A model generated the notes under the pieces. The model saw only the letters and a program-made list of their open reading frames with translations, was not told where the DNA came from and did not search any database. 43,580 bases of DNA. Origin: Clostridium frigoris (GTDB lineage Bacteria > Bacillota > Clostridia > Clostridiales > Clostridiaceae). The stretch is from contig NZ_JAHLDV010000032.1 of assembly GCF_018861865.1 (NCBI RefSeq), forward strand, positions 1 through 43,580, written 5' to 3'. Position numbers and translations under genes: made by a program. Position 1 is the first letter of the stretch, and every line of letters starts with the position of its first letter. Shown piece by piece: positions 1 to 9,820 of this stretch.

Positions 1-117
1 TGATAACAAAACTAATGTTTCATTCCTTTTAGATATATTTTCACTTTTCAAAGTACAATTTAAATCTTAAAATTTTCAATCTAGTTTTTTCATAGGTTAG
101 TTAACACTATCATTTTC

Positions 118-189
118 TATGGCATACTCTTGCAAAGCCATAAAAATTTTTATTATTCAAAGTTAAAATCCATCAGATTTCTCTGATGG
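118..189 (-). terminator. Hairpins downstream of dpaL/ygeX
   Basis: An 8-bp perfect stem (170-177 with 182-189, TTTC loop) lies 75 bases past the dpaL stop codon. On the minus strand it is followed by ATTTTAACTTT, a weak U-rich tail, so it is a plausible intrinsic terminator. A second 6-bp stem (118-123 with 137-142) follows and has an A/T-rich flank on its plus-strand side, so it could also serve a convergent gene outside the window. The rest of 1-264 shows no gene. Confidence 0.5.
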
Positions 190-264
190 TAAAAATATAC
201 TAACATACTAAATAGTATCATATTTTCAAAAATAAGTGTTAATATTTTTTACATATATTTATAG

Positions 265-1488
265 TTATATACTTGCATATGCTCCATCCCAAACTATTTT
301 CTTATAACTAATTGGATCAGTATCTCCCTCTGTACTTATAACAAGTATTTTTGAATCTTTATTTATATTTAATTTCTTAGCTATTTCTTTTAAATTACTA
401 TCACCTAAAATCAAGCTTACCATTCCCAAACAAACTGCACCAGATTCTCCTGAAATAACCTTAGGATCACCCTTTAATGGATTCCCAAGTATTCTCATTC
501 CTCTTGCTGTTGCATAATCAGGACAAGATATATACATATCAGCATAATCTCTTAATATTCCCCAGCTAACAATATTAGGCTCTCCACAAGCAAGTCCAGC
601 CATTATGGTTGGCATATATCCTGTCACTGCATGAGCTTCTCCATCTTTTTCTTTAACGGAGTTAAATATACATGCTGCCTCGTTTGGTTCAACTATAGTA
701 GTTATTGGTCTATCTGAGCCAAATTCAGCTGCTAAATATCCTTGTATACTTCCAGCAAAAGAACCTACACCTGCTTGAAGAAATACATGGGTAGGAATAT
801 CTCCTTCCTCTTTTATCTGCTCTATAGCTTCATCTATAAGTGTTGCATATCCTTGCATAATCCAAGTTGGAATATCCGTATAACCTTCCCATGCACTGTC
901 TTGCACCATTACTCCATTATGCTCATGCGCATATTTATTGGCGAGTCTTACCGCATCATCATAATTTAAATCTGTTATAGAAGCTTCTGCTCCTTCTTTT
1001 CTTATATTATTTAATCTTACCTCTGATGACCCTTTTGGCATAAACACTACTGCTTTTTGTCCTAACATCTTTGCTGCCCAAGCAATTCCTCTACCATGAT
1101 TACCATCAGTTGCTGTAACAAAAGTAATATCTCCCAGTTTTTCTTTGATTTCTTTAGATCTAAGTTTTTCAAAAGAAAGCTCAGAAATATCCATATTTAA
1201 TTTGTCTGCTAGGTATTTACCAACAGCATATGAACCCCCCAGTACTTTAAAAGCATTTAGTCCAAATCTATAAGATTCGTCTTTCACCCATATATTACTG
1301 ACTCCTAACTCTTTAGACAATTCCTTTAAGCTATGAAGTGGTGTTACTTTATATTCTAAAAAGCTTTTATGGAAACTCCTAACCTTTTTAACTTCTTTCT
1401 TATCAATAAATTCTACAGATGCTTTCTTATTATCTACTTTTCTCGCATCTTCATTAGTAATGTATTTTATTGATTCTATATCTCTCAT
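265..1488 (-). CDS. dpaL: Diaminopropionate ammonia-lyase
   Basis: This 407-residue fold-type II PLP enzyme is DpaL (YgeX), which converts 2,3-diaminopropionate to pyruvate and two ammonia in the cytoplasm. The PLP lysine is K81 in NAFKVLGGSYA. TATDGNHGRG and the glycine loop GVGSFAGS complete the cofactor pocket. Length matches the family (about 400 residues). The ATG follows AGGAGAGG at normal distance. It lies 36 bases after the TetR gene and is probably cotranscribed with it rather than with the main purine operon. Its place in an anaerobic purine island suggests that the three-carbon chain C4-C5-C6 of the purine leaves as diaminopropionate. That link is inference; the enzyme family is clear. 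Confidence 0.93.
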   Translation of the reverse strand: MRDIESIKYITNEDARKVDNKKASVEFIDKKEVKKVRSFHKSFLEYKVTPLHSLKELSKELGVSNIWVKDESYRFGLNAFKVLGGSYAVGKYLADKLNMDISELSFEKLRSKEIKEKLGDITFVTATDGNHGRGIAWAAKMLGQKAVVFMPKGSSEVRLNNIRKEGAEASITDLNYDDAVRLANKYAHEHNGVMVQDSAWEGYTDIPTWIMQGYATLIDEAIEQIKEEGDIPTHVFLQAGVGSFAGSIQGYLAAEFGSDRPITTIVEPNEAACIFNSVKEKDGEAHAVTGYMPTIMAGLACGEPNIVSWGILRDYADMYISCPDYATARGMRILGNPLKGDPKVISGESGAVCLGMVSLILGDSNLKEIAKKLNINKDSKILVISTEGDTDPISYKKIVWDGAYASI

Positions 1489-1524
1489 ACCAACCTCTCC
1501 TATACAATATATTTTATTATAAAA

Positions 1525-2109
1525 TCACTTTCTTATAATTTTACCAAAGATCATTTTTTCTGCTAAATTAAAATATTCGTCTAGATCAAATTTGCCCTCA
1601 TCAATAAGATATTGTAAAGAAGCTCCTAACATTAAGGACACAGTTAAATATGGCAACATGTCCAAATACTTTTGATCTGTGTCTTCTATCTGATCACCTT
1701 TACTTAAAACCTCTCGAATACTCTCACGCCAAATTTCAAACGTATTTTGAAACTTTAATCTTATTTCTTCATTCACTGTTCCTTGAACCCAATAATCAAT
1801 TTGTGTATAATCAAATTTTTTCTTGTTAAGAATATCATTTTTTTTCTGATCAAAAAAGCCTCTGATATTTTGGTTTACAGTTTTATTTTCCAAACTAATG
1901 TAATTTTTACGATCATTAGAGAATTCTTCTTGCATCTTATCTAAAAGAGAAATCAATATATCATTTTTTGATGTGAAATGATAATGTAAATTCGATTGAC
2001 TCATATTAGCCTCCTGAGCAATCATACGCATACGAGTACCACTAATCTTCTCTTTCGACACTATTTCCATTGCAGCATCAAGTATCTTTTGTTTAACATC
2101 ATTAGACAT
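1525..2109 (-). CDS. TetR/AcrR-family transcriptional regulator
   Basis: The protein has 194 residues when started at the ATG at 2109, chosen because GAGAGAGG lies just upstream; an upstream extension to 2208 would add 33 residues lacking any such site. Residues 5-50 form a TetR helix-turn-helix, with MSQSNLHYHFTSKNDIL as the recognition-helix region. The rest is a helical ligand-binding and dimerisation domain that cannot be matched to a ligand by eye. It precedes dpaL by 36 bases and has its own promoter at 2192-2220. It may control dpaL, the purine operon, or itself. Its sequence resembles the beta-lactam- and choline-regulator type with a C-terminal BetI-like domain, but this is only a general impression. 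Confidence 0.9.
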   Translation of the reverse strand: MSNDVKQKILDAAMEIVSKEKISGTRMRMIAQEANMSQSNLHYHFTSKNDILISLLDKMQEEFSNDRKNYISLENKTVNQNIRGFFDQKKNDILNKKKFDYTQIDYWVQGTVNEEIRLKFQNTFEIWRESIREVLSKGDQIEDTDQKYLDMLPYLTVSLMLGASLQYLIDEGKFDLDEYFNLAEKMIFGKIIRK

Positions 2110-2191
2110 AAAATAATATCCTCTCTCTCTCTTGTAACATTTTAAATAGTAAATAAACTTATATTTTTTTTGCTTCAAATGTTTCAATATT

Positions 2192-2220
2192 ATTATATAA
2201 TTTTCCAATTTTAATTACAA
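2192..2220 (-). promoter_or_regulatory. Promoter of the tetR-dpaL unit
   Basis: On the minus strand TTGTAA (2215-2220), a 17-base spacer and a perfect TATAAT (2192-2197) lie about 85 bases upstream of the TetR start. This fits a housekeeping sigma promoter and separates tetR-dpaL from the permease gene ending at 2256. Confidence 0.65.
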
Positions 2221-2255
2221 CTTTTATTCCCCCGTTAAGTCACGATTTTATAATT

Positions 2256-3401
2256 TTACACAAAAGGAAGTAAAATATATCTTAGAAGGAACAATACAGC
2301 AAGTATATATACAATTGGACTCAGTTCCTTTTGCCTACCTGTGGCTATTTTCATTATTGGATAGAAAATCATAGCAGCTGCACTTCCATTAGCTATACTA
2401 TAAGTAAAAGGCATTAGTGCTATAGTAAAAAATGCTGGAAGTGCTTCTGTAAAATCATCAAAATTTATATTTTTAATGGTAGACATCATTAAAACACCTA
2501 CTATTACAAGTGCTGGTGCTGTTGCCTGTCCAGGAACCAATCCAACAAGGCCTGAGAAAAATAGTGATAGAATAAACAATACACCTACTGTTACTGAAGT
2601 AAGGCCAGTTCTTCCTCCTTCTGAAACGCCAGCTGTAGATTCAACATATGTTGAAACTGTACTTGTTCCTAAAAAAGCACCTGCAGTTGTTGCTACTGCA
2701 TCACACAAAAGGGCTTTTTTCATTCTTAGCACCTTACCATTCTCGTCAAGCATTCCTGCTTTTGTAGCAGTTCCAACAAGTGTTCCAATAGTATCAAAAA
2801 GATCAACTAAACAAATTGTTATAACAACCATAAAAACGCTAAGAATAGCACCACCTACTGAAGTACCTCCTTTTGATAAGAGACCACTAAAATCAAATGC
2901 TGCAAATGTAGGAGCAAGTGATGGAGGTGCACTGAAAACATGTATATTTGCAAGGGATGTTATTCCAAGTGGAATACCTATTATTGTGGTTGAAATTATT
3001 CCAATAAGAATTGAACCCTTAACCCCTCTAGCCATTAAAATACCCGTTATCGTAATTCCTATTATAGTAAGAAGCGTCCCTGGAGCCTGAGCAAAAGGCA
3101 AGTTAGCATAAAACCCCATTATAAATGTACCAATAGCAGCTGCAAGGCAAGTAGCTACAAAAACAGCCGATACTATTGGATCAGTACCTACACTAAACTT
3201 TGTAGCTGCATCACCCATTGCGTTTGCTGAGTTCATACCAGCGAGTTTTAGAATACTAGGATTAACAAATATAATGTACGCCATTGTAACAAAAGTAGTT
3301 ATTCCAGCAAGTATTTCTGTCTTTACATTTGATTTATTTTCCTTCAAATGAAAATAGGATTCCAAAAATGAAGATTTTTCTTTAATTATATCGATTTTCA
3401 T
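2256..3401 (-). CDS. NCS2/AzgA-type purine permease with internal deletion
   Basis: This is a guanine/hypoxanthine/adenine permease of the AzgA (PbuG/PbuO) branch. The N-terminus TEILAGITTFVTMAYIIFVN and the later ALLCDAVATTAGAFLGTSTV and ESTAGVSEGGRTGLTSV segments are family signatures. The start is the ATG at 3401 behind GGGGG, giving 381 residues. The family is normally about 430-480 residues. The conserved QAPGMGLNAFF motif is cut after QAPG and joins directly to TLLTIIGITITGILMARG, which in relatives lies roughly 75-80 residues later. The junction is near 3077/3078 and keeps the frame. The lost part includes helix 3, which carries substrate-site residues in this fold, so transport is doubtful. 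It follows guaD by 36 bases, last in the operon. Confidence 0.85.
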   Translation of the reverse strand: MKIDIIKEKSSFLESYFHLKENKSNVKTEILAGITTFVTMAYIIFVNPSILKLAGMNSANAMGDAATKFSVGTDPIVSAVFVATCLAAAIGTFIMGFYANLPFAQAPGTLLTIIGITITGILMARGVKGSILIGIISTTIIGIPLGITSLANIHVFSAPPSLAPTFAAFDFSGLLSKGGTSVGGAILSVFMVVITICLVDLFDTIGTLVGTATKAGMLDENGKVLRMKKALLCDAVATTAGAFLGTSTVSTYVESTAGVSEGGRTGLTSVTVGVLFILSLFFSGLVGLVPGQATAPALVIVGVLMMSTIKNINFDDFTEALPAFFTIALMPFTYSIANGSAAAMIFYPIMKIATGRQKELSPIVYILAVLFLLRYILLPFV

Positions 3402-3437
3402 AAAATAACCCCCAAAATTATAATTTATCATCGATTT

Positions 3438-4724
3438 TTAAAAATAATATTCCGGTTCTTCTATTTCTCTGCCAGCTACATATCTTACTTTAATATTTCT
3501 ATCATCCCCAGTATAAATAAACCTTTGAAGTCTTTCTTCTATTGATAATGTTTTAAAAGTTGGCATACTACTGTCATCAATAACTAGAGCATCAAATGCG
3601 TATCCCTCTTCAAAACTCCCCACTTTTCCAAAAAATTCTCCTCCGCCTTTTGTTGCAAGATAAAATAATTCTGATATATTCAAAGGCTTATCTACTCTAC
3701 CACTTTCAATCCATTTCATATTTGACACCTGCGCAGCATTTACTATAATATCCATCATTGCTAATGAATTTCCTGCTGAAATATCACTTCCAAGACCTAC
3801 TTTAACTGCTTTTTTAAGCAATCTTCTAATAGGAGCATTGCCACTTGCTAAATTACAATTTGAACTAGGACAATGTGCTATAAATACCTTTTTTCTAGCC
3901 AAAAGTTCTATTTCATCTGCATCCACCAAAACACAATGAGCCATTATAGTAGGTACATCTCCAAGTAATCCAACTTCATTATATACACCCGTATAGTTTT
4001 TACAATTTGGGTGAAGTTCTTTAACAAAATTTATTTCATCATAATTTTCACTCAAATGTGACTGTATAGGAGCATTATATTTTTTTGCAAGAATTCCGAG
4101 ATTTTTTAATAGATCAGAGCTACAACTTGGAACAAATCTTGGTGTAACTATAGGCTTTACTAACTCATATTTGCTTGAGTATTCTTTAAGTATTTCCTCT
4201 GTATCACGAATTGAGTCCACTGCTCTTTCCGTTAAATCTTGCGGAGAATTTCTGTCCATATTAACTTTCCCTACATACGCTGATAGACCAGCCTTTGCAA
4301 ACATATCCATTAATAACTTTGTTGAGTCCTTATGGATTGTAGCAAAAACACATGACCTTGTTGTTCCAAATTTCCACAATTCTTTTATTAAAGATGAGTA
4401 TACTTTTTTAGCATAACTAATATCTACATATTTAGCTTCTTCGGGAAAAGTATACTCTTCAAGCCATGGCATAAGTTCCTTATCGACTCCCAAGCCTAGG
4501 TTTGCAAACTGCGATGCATGCAAATGTATATCAACAAATCCAGGTATTATCATTGCATTCCCGTAATCTATTACTTTTAAATCACTAAATTCTTCATTAA
4601 GTTTTTTATAAACACCTTTTACAAGATTGCCTTGCACTACTATATATCCATTCCTAATTACCTCATATTTGCCAAATACTTTAGTAAATATAATATTTCC
4701 TTTAACTGCATAATCAATACGCAT
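3438..4724 (-). CDS. guaD: Guanine deaminase
   Basis: This 428-residue amidohydrolase converts guanine to xanthine and ammonia. The metal motif is HLHASQ (H67, H69). The following stretch DKELMPWLEEYTFPEE is typical of guanine deaminases. Later motifs HLSEN, MAHCV and GLGSDISAG supply the remaining zinc ligands and catalytic residues. Length fits the family. The ATG lies behind GGGGGG. It sits between hyuA (42 bases upstream) and the truncated permease, so it is the entry step of the island, feeding xanthine to the dehydrogenases encoded on the other arm. Confidence 0.92.
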   Translation of the reverse strand: MRIDYAVKGNIIFTKVFGKYEVIRNGYIVVQGNLVKGVYKKLNEEFSDLKVIDYGNAMIIPGFVDIHLHASQFANLGLGVDKELMPWLEEYTFPEEAKYVDISYAKKVYSSLIKELWKFGTTRSCVFATIHKDSTKLLMDMFAKAGLSAYVGKVNMDRNSPQDLTERAVDSIRDTEEILKEYSSKYELVKPIVTPRFVPSCSSDLLKNLGILAKKYNAPIQSHLSENYDEINFVKELHPNCKNYTGVYNEVGLLGDVPTIMAHCVLVDADEIELLARKKVFIAHCPSSNCNLASGNAPIRRLLKKAVKVGLGSDISAGNSLAMMDIIVNAAQVSNMKWIESGRVDKPLNISELFYLATKGGGEFFGKVGSFEEGYAFDALVIDDSSMPTFKTLSIEERLQRFIYTGDDRNIKVRYVAGREIEEPEYYF

Positions 4725-4766
4725 TAAAAGCCCCCCACTTTAACTACTACTTAAATCATGTATTCC

Positions 4767-6152
4767 CTACTTATTTATCTTTCTAAAAACATATTTACCA
4801 AAAGGTTCTTTTTCAACCAGTTCCCCATTAGAAATTAATTTATTTCCTCTTAAAAACTCATGTAGTACTCTACCCCGCTGTTCAAATCCTTCAAAAGCAT
4901 TGTAATCTACCTTTTGAGTTTGATTAACAGCTGTAATATATGATTTAAAATTAGGATCCCAAACTACTATATCTGCATCACTTCCAACTGCAATTGTTCC
5001 TTTTTGTGGAAACATTCCAAATGTTTTTGCTGCATTAGTTGAAGTTATTGCAACCATTTCATTTATACTTATCTTGCCACTTACTACTCCATAAGTATAA
5101 ATTAGCCCCATTCTATTCTCCACACCTGGCGCTCCATTTGGAATTTTTGTAAAATCGTTAATTCCAATATCCTTTTGCCCTTTATAATTAAAAGAACAAT
5201 GATCTGATCCAATAGTTGTTATTTCTCCCTGGCTTATACCTTTCCACAATGCTTCCTGATCATAATCTTTTCTAAGTGGAGGTGAGATCACAAATTTTGC
5301 TCCCTCAAAACTATCGCTCTTTTCTTCTCCATAACATGAATCATTTAAAAGTAAATACTGAGGGCAAGTTTCAACAAAAACTTTTACTCCTCTTTTTTTA
5401 GCATCAAGAATACTAAGTAATCCTTCTCTTGAACTTAAATGCACAATATATACTTGTGTATCCATAATCTGCGAAAAATTTAAAAGCCTTGTTATCGCTT
5501 CTCTTTCAGCTTCGACAGGTCTAGTCTTAGCATGATAGTAGGTCGTAGTATGATTCTTAATTTTTGCTTCATTTATAAGCTCATCAATTACGTCTCCATT
5601 TTCACAATGAAAGCATATCAATGTTTTGGTTTCTCTGCTTTTTTTAAGCGCTTTTAATATTACTCCATCATCCACTTGAAGATTTCCCTTATAAGCCATA
5701 TATAGCTTAAAGGAAGTTACTCCTTCTTTAATCATTTCTTCCATTTCAAGTGCTACTTCATCATTCCAATCGGTGATACCCATATGGAAACCATAATCAC
5801 AGTAACAAACTCCAGCAGATTTTTCATGTTGTGCATGAAGAGCCTCTTTTAAAGACTCTCCCTTACTTTGAGTTGCATAATCGATTATTGTAGTAGTTCC
5901 ACCAACAATTGCAGCTTTTGTTCCACTTTCGAAATCATCAGTTGTTATTGTTGTTCCCACATTCAAATCAAAATGTGTATGAGTATCTATTCCACCAGGG
6001 ATAATATAACAACCATGAGCATCTATTATTTCGTCATTTATTTTCCCTAAATCACTACCAATTGATCCAATTTTATCGCTTTCTATTCGCACATCTGCAT
6101 AATAAGTATCCACTGCAGTTACGACCTTCCCGCCAATGAGCAAAATACCCAA
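4767..6152 (-). CDS. hyuA: Hydantoinase/dihydropyrimidinase-type amidohydrolase
   Basis: This 461-residue cyclic-amide hydrolase belongs to the D-hydantoinase/dihydropyrimidinase group (HyuA/YgeZ of E. coli). Metal ligands are HTHF (H58, H60), the carboxylated lysine K149 in SFKLYMAYKG, and later histidines in FHCENG and VHLSS. GSDHCSF holds the catalytic aspartate. The start is TTG at 6152, supported by GGGAG eight bases upstream. In this island it most likely opens a reduced five- or six-membered ureide ring derived from a purine; the exact substrate cannot be read from sequence. It lies 42 bases after arcC in the same transcript. Confidence 0.9.
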   Translation of the reverse strand: MGILLIGGKVVTAVDTYYADVRIESDKIGSIGSDLGKINDEIIDAHGCYIIPGGIDTHTHFDLNVGTTITTDDFESGTKAAIVGGTTTIIDYATQSKGESLKEALHAQHEKSAGVCYCDYGFHMGITDWNDEVALEMEEMIKEGVTSFKLYMAYKGNLQVDDGVILKALKKSRETKTLICFHCENGDVIDELINEAKIKNHTTTYYHAKTRPVEAEREAITRLLNFSQIMDTQVYIVHLSSREGLLSILDAKKRGVKVFVETCPQYLLLNDSCYGEEKSDSFEGAKFVISPPLRKDYDQEALWKGISQGEITTIGSDHCSFNYKGQKDIGINDFTKIPNGAPGVENRMGLIYTYGVVSGKISINEMVAITSTNAAKTFGMFPQKGTIAVGSDADIVVWDPNFKSYITAVNQTQKVDYNAFEGFEQRGRVLHEFLRGNKLISNGELVEKEPFGKYVFRKINK

Positions 6153-6194
6153 AGATAAGACTCCCTTCTTAATATACTATTGTAACTTCTTTTA

Positions 6195-7145
6195 TTATTT
6201 ATTTAATGTTATAACTGTTCCTGTCTTTCCATCCAAGGCATCAAGTGCACTATAAAGTGAAGTAATTATCGCCTTATGTGATGGGCTTGATTTTGCAAAC
6301 GCAATAGCTGCCATTATCTTTGGAAGCATTGAACCTGGTGCAAAGTGACCCTCCTGCATATACCTCTGTGCCTCAAGTACCGTAATGCAGTTAAGGTCTT
6401 CTTGACTTGGCTTATTATAGTTAATTGATACCTTTTCAACTTCTGTAAGTATTAATAAAATGTCTGCATCTATATCCTCAGCAAGCTTTTCAGCTGCTAG
6501 ATCTTTGTCTATAACTGCCTCAATCCCCTTAAGTGAACCATCTTTTTCTAGTATTACAGGAATACCGCCACCCCCTGCTGTTACACAAATAGTTGTGTCT
6601 AGCAGTCTTTCTATTGTTGAAAATTCAACTATTTTTTGGGGAATAGGAGACGCTACAACTCTCCTAAACCCCCTTCCTGAGTCTTCCTTCATTATATATC
6701 CTCTTTCACTCTCAAAACTTTCAGCTTCTTCTTTAGTGTAAAAAGGTCCAATAGGCTTTGTTGGATTTTTAAATGCTATGTCATCTTTATCAACAATTAC
6801 CTGAGTTACAATAGTTACAACTGGTACATGCTTATTAGCTTTAAGCAATGCATTTCTTAATGATTGCTGGATATGGTATCCTATATAACTCTGGCTCATT
6901 GCACCACAAACATCAAGAGGCATCGGTGGAGTAACACTTGCAGAAGATTCGAGTGCCATTACTATTCTTCCAACTTGAGGTCCATTTCCATGAACTATTA
7001 CAAGTTTATACCCTCTGCATTTTAACTGAGCCATATACTCTGATGTTTTATCAATTACTTTTAACTGCGCCGCGGATGTTGCAGGCGTTCCTACTTTTTG
7101 GAGTGCATTTCCACCTAAAGCAACAACTAATAGAGTTGGTTTCAT
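6195..7145 (-). CDS. arcC: Carbamate kinase
   Basis: This 316-residue amino acid kinase-fold enzyme makes ATP from carbamoyl phosphate and ADP. The N-terminal ALGGNAL, the central HGNGPQVG, the glycine-rich TAGGGGIPVI and the VIDKD motif are all present, and the length is standard. The ATG at 7145 is chosen because GGAGG sits eight bases upstream; an in-frame TTG at 7160 would overlap that site. The gene lies 17 bases after ygeY. With YgeW in the same operon it forms a plausible ATP-yielding pair, in which YgeW releases carbamoyl phosphate from a ureido compound and this kinase captures the phosphate. Confidence 0.93.
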   Translation of the reverse strand: MKPTLLVVALGGNALQKVGTPATSAAQLKVIDKTSEYMAQLKCRGYKLVIVHGNGPQVGRIVMALESSASVTPPMPLDVCGAMSQSYIGYHIQQSLRNALLKANKHVPVVTIVTQVIVDKDDIAFKNPTKPIGPFYTKEEAESFESERGYIMKEDSGRGFRRVVASPIPQKIVEFSTIERLLDTTICVTAGGGGIPVILEKDGSLKGIEAVIDKDLAAEKLAEDIDADILLILTEVEKVSINYNKPSQEDLNCITVLEAQRYMQEGHFAPGSMLPKIMAAIAFAKSSPSHKAIITSLYSALDALDGKTGTVITLNK

Positions 7146-7162
7146 TTTATATTCCTCCAAAA

Positions 7163-8383
7163 TTATTTTTTAATTATTTTATTCATATAAGTCCTAGGTA
7201 TTAATGCATACATTGCTGCACATTTAACTAATTCATCTTTCCATGTTTTTTCATTTGGTGCATGTGCTTGATCTTCATGTCCTGGACCAAATCCGATACA
7301 AGGTATATTGTATCTACCCATTATTGAAACTGCATTCGTGGAAAATGTCCATTTATCAACTAATGGCTTCTTATTAAAAAGGCCAATATATGATTCTACA
7401 AGTGTTTGACAAGCAACATGCTGCTCTGGCAAAACCCATGTTGGGAAATAACACTGCGTAGGATAAATAAGCCCGGTGTATGATGGTCTTTCATAATCAT
7501 ACATTTCCACTTCAGCTTTTGCTTCTTTTACAGAAGGTAGATCTTTTATCTGCTGGATGGCATATTCCCATGTTTCTTTATCAGTAAGTCTTCTGTCTAT
7601 TGAAACTGAACATCCATCTGCCACAGCACATCTTGAAGGTGATGAATAGAATATTTCTGATACGGTTAATGTACCTTTTCCAAGGAAAGCATTATCAATT
7701 AATCTCTCATTTAACTCCTTTAATTCATTAAGTATAGGTGCCATTTTAAATATAGCATTGTCTCCTCTTTCTGGTGCAGATCCATGACAACTTATACCAT
7801 GAGTTGTCATTTTTATTTCCATACGTCCTCTATGTCCTCTATATATATTACAAGAAGTTGGCTCCGTAATTACTACAAATTCAGGTATTATTTTGCTCTC
7901 GTTTATTATATACTGCCATGGTAATCCATCACAATCTTCCTCTTGAACTGTACCTGTAACTATTAATGTATAATCGCCTTCAAGATTAAGATCTTTAATG
8001 ATTTTTCCAGCATAAACCATGGAAGCCATTCCGCCTTCTTGATCAGATCCACCTCTACCAACTATCACTTCATTGTCCTCATACCCTTTGTATGGATCAT
8101 TTTCCCATAAATTTATATCACCTATTGCAACTGTATCGATATGTGCATCCATAGCAATAATATGTTTTCCATGTCCTATATAACCTAATACATTTCCCAT
8201 AGGATCTATGTCTACTTTATCAAATCCAACTTTTACCATTTCTTCTTTTATTCTTTCAATGACCCTTTTTTCATTACAACTCTCACTTGGAATTGCTATC
8301 ATATCTCTTAAAAACTTAAACATATCCGATTTATTTCTTTCTGCTACCTTTAAAATCTCCGCCTCATTTATAATTGCTCCCAT
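7163..8383 (-). CDS. ygeY: YgeY-family M20 metallohydrolase
   Basis: This 406-residue M20-fold dizinc hydrolase matches the YgeY group found in selenium/molybdenum purine clusters. Zinc-site motifs are [11 protein letters not shown] (H81, D83), [14 protein letters not shown] and the catalytic pair in VQEEDCDG near residue 145. [11 protein letters not shown] near the C-terminus holds the last histidine. The ATG follows TTGGAGG. Related enzymes cleave amide or ureido bonds of amino acid derivatives, so a decarbamoylating or deacylating step on a ureidopropionate-like intermediate is reasonable; that is inference. It is separated from ssnA by 76 bases. Confidence 0.9.
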   Translation of the reverse strand: MGAIINEAEILKVAERNKSDMFKFLRDMIAIPSESCNEKRVIERIKEEMVKVGFDKVDIDPMGNVLGYIGHGKHIIAMDAHIDTVAIGDINLWENDPYKGYEDNEVIVGRGGSDQEGGMASMVYAGKIIKDLNLEGDYTLIVTGTVQEEDCDGLPWQYIINESKIIPEFVVITEPTSCNIYRGHRGRMEIKMTTHGISCHGSAPERGDNAIFKMAPILNELKELNERLIDNAFLGKGTLTVSEIFYSSPSRCAVADGCSVSIDRRLTDKETWEYAIQQIKDLPSVKEAKAEVEMYDYERPSYTGLIYPTQCYFPTWVLPEQHVACQTLVESYIGLFNKKPLVDKWTFSTNAVSIMGRYNIPCIGFGPGHEDQAHAPNEKTWKDELVKCAAMYALIPRTYMNKIIKK

Positions 8384-8459
8384 TGATAACCTCCAATATT
8401 TTTTATATTTTAACTATTTATTTAAATAATTTTAATCAATAATTATTGTTTCCCATCCC

Positions 8460-9788
8460 TTAAAAGCGCTTCCATACATCACTTGCAAGTTCTCTGCTTC
8501 TTGCCATAATTTTTTCTTCATCAATATTAACTAATTTTCTATTTTCCATAACAACCCTGCCGTTAATTATTGTTGTATCTACAGATCGTCCATTAATACC
8601 AAAGAGCAAATGACTATTAATATTATTTTCATTAATTGGTGTTGGTGGATTGTAATCTACTACTATGACATCTGCCAATGCCCCTTCTTTTAAAATACCA
8701 ACTTTTCCATTAATAAATCTCTCGGTAATTATTCTATTATTATTAAATAGCATATCCGGAATTTCATTCCATGCAACTGTAGAGTCACCTTTTACGTGTT
8801 TATGAATAATATTGGCTACTTTATAAGATTCCATCATATCTGATGTATATCCATCTGTACCAAGCCCTAACAATATACCTTTTTTATACATTTCAAGAAT
8901 ATGAGCAACGCCTACTGCATTTCCCATATTAGATTCAGGGTTATGAACAACTATTGTATTTTTTTCTTTTAACAAATCCATTTCTTTTTCTTTAATGTGA
9001 ATACAATGTACTGCTATTGTCTTATCGCATAAAGCGCCAGCATCATACCATCTCTCTACAATGCCTTTGCCATACTTTTGCATGCAGTCCTTTGCATCTT
9101 CAATGCCTTCTCCAGTATGAACATGAAATCCAGTATTTAAATTTGCTATTGAATCTAAGCATTTATATAAAGTTTTATCTGATATAGTCATTGAGGCATG
9201 AAGTCCAAACATTCCTTTAATCATATCGTCATTTTTATTATTACAATACTTAATAAAGGCTACATTTTCTGCAATACCTTCATCGCATTTTTTTTCTCCA
9301 TCCCTATCCGAAGTTTCATAACATAAATTACTTCGAATTCCTATCTCTTTTGCTGCATCTGCAATTTTAAATAAACTTCCAGTAATAGCATTAGGGCTTG
9401 CATGATGATCAAAAACAGTTGTAACTCCATTTCTAACTTGATCAATCATAGGTACAAGTGCACTGTAATAAACATCTTCTAAAGTCAATGTCTTATCAAG
9501 TCTCCACCATAAGCCCTTAAGAATTTCAGATAATTTTGTTGCTTTCGGACTGTCACTCGCCATTCCCCTAGCAAAAGTGCTGTAATAATGCATATGAGTG
9601 TTTATAAAACCTGGCATAATAAGTTTACCTTTTGCATCAATAAACTTTGCCTCGCTATATTTGTTTTTAATATCCTTAGTTACTCCAATCTCTACAATTT
9701 TATTTTCTTCAACAGCAATACAACCATCCTCAATAATTCCTCTATCACTATCCCTTGTTATAACTCTTCCGTTCCCTATTAATAACAT
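8460..9788 (-). CDS. ssnA: SsnA-type aminohydrolase
   Basis: This 442-residue metal-dependent amidohydrolase belongs to the SsnA/chlorohydrolase group. Metal ligands appear in INTHMHYYSTFARGM (H65, H67), in FHVHTGEG and in AVHCIHI, and the catalytic aspartate in GLGTDGYTSDM. HNPESNMGNAVG is the usual substrate-loop motif. The ATG follows GGGGGG. SsnA genes sit next to ygfK across anaerobes and are assigned to purine or urate breakdown. The likely job is hydrolytic deamination or ring opening of a purine-derived intermediate. Spacing to ygfK is 32 bases, so cotranscription is almost certain. Confidence 0.92.
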   Translation of the reverse strand: MLLIGNGRVITRDSDRGIIEDGCIAVEENKIVEIGVTKDIKNKYSEAKFIDAKGKLIMPGFINTHMHYYSTFARGMASDSPKATKLSEILKGLWWRLDKTLTLEDVYYSALVPMIDQVRNGVTTVFDHHASPNAITGSLFKIADAAKEIGIRSNLCYETSDRDGEKKCDEGIAENVAFIKYCNNKNDDMIKGMFGLHASMTISDKTLYKCLDSIANLNTGFHVHTGEGIEDAKDCMQKYGKGIVERWYDAGALCDKTIAVHCIHIKEKEMDLLKEKNTIVVHNPESNMGNAVGVAHILEMYKKGILLGLGTDGYTSDMMESYKVANIIHKHVKGDSTVAWNEIPDMLFNNNRIITERFINGKVGILKEGALADVIVVDYNPPTPINENNINSHLLFGINGRSVDTTIINGRVVMENRKLVNIDEEKIMARSRELASDVWKRF

Positions 9789-9820
9789 ACTTTTCCACCC
9801 CCCATTTATAAAATCTAATA

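Noticed and set aside
2476-3090. Long plus-strand open frame (204 codons) opposite the AzgA-type permease
   Set aside because: It is a mirror frame of a real membrane-protein gene; it has no ribosome site and a low-complexity Pro/Ile/Val-rich product.
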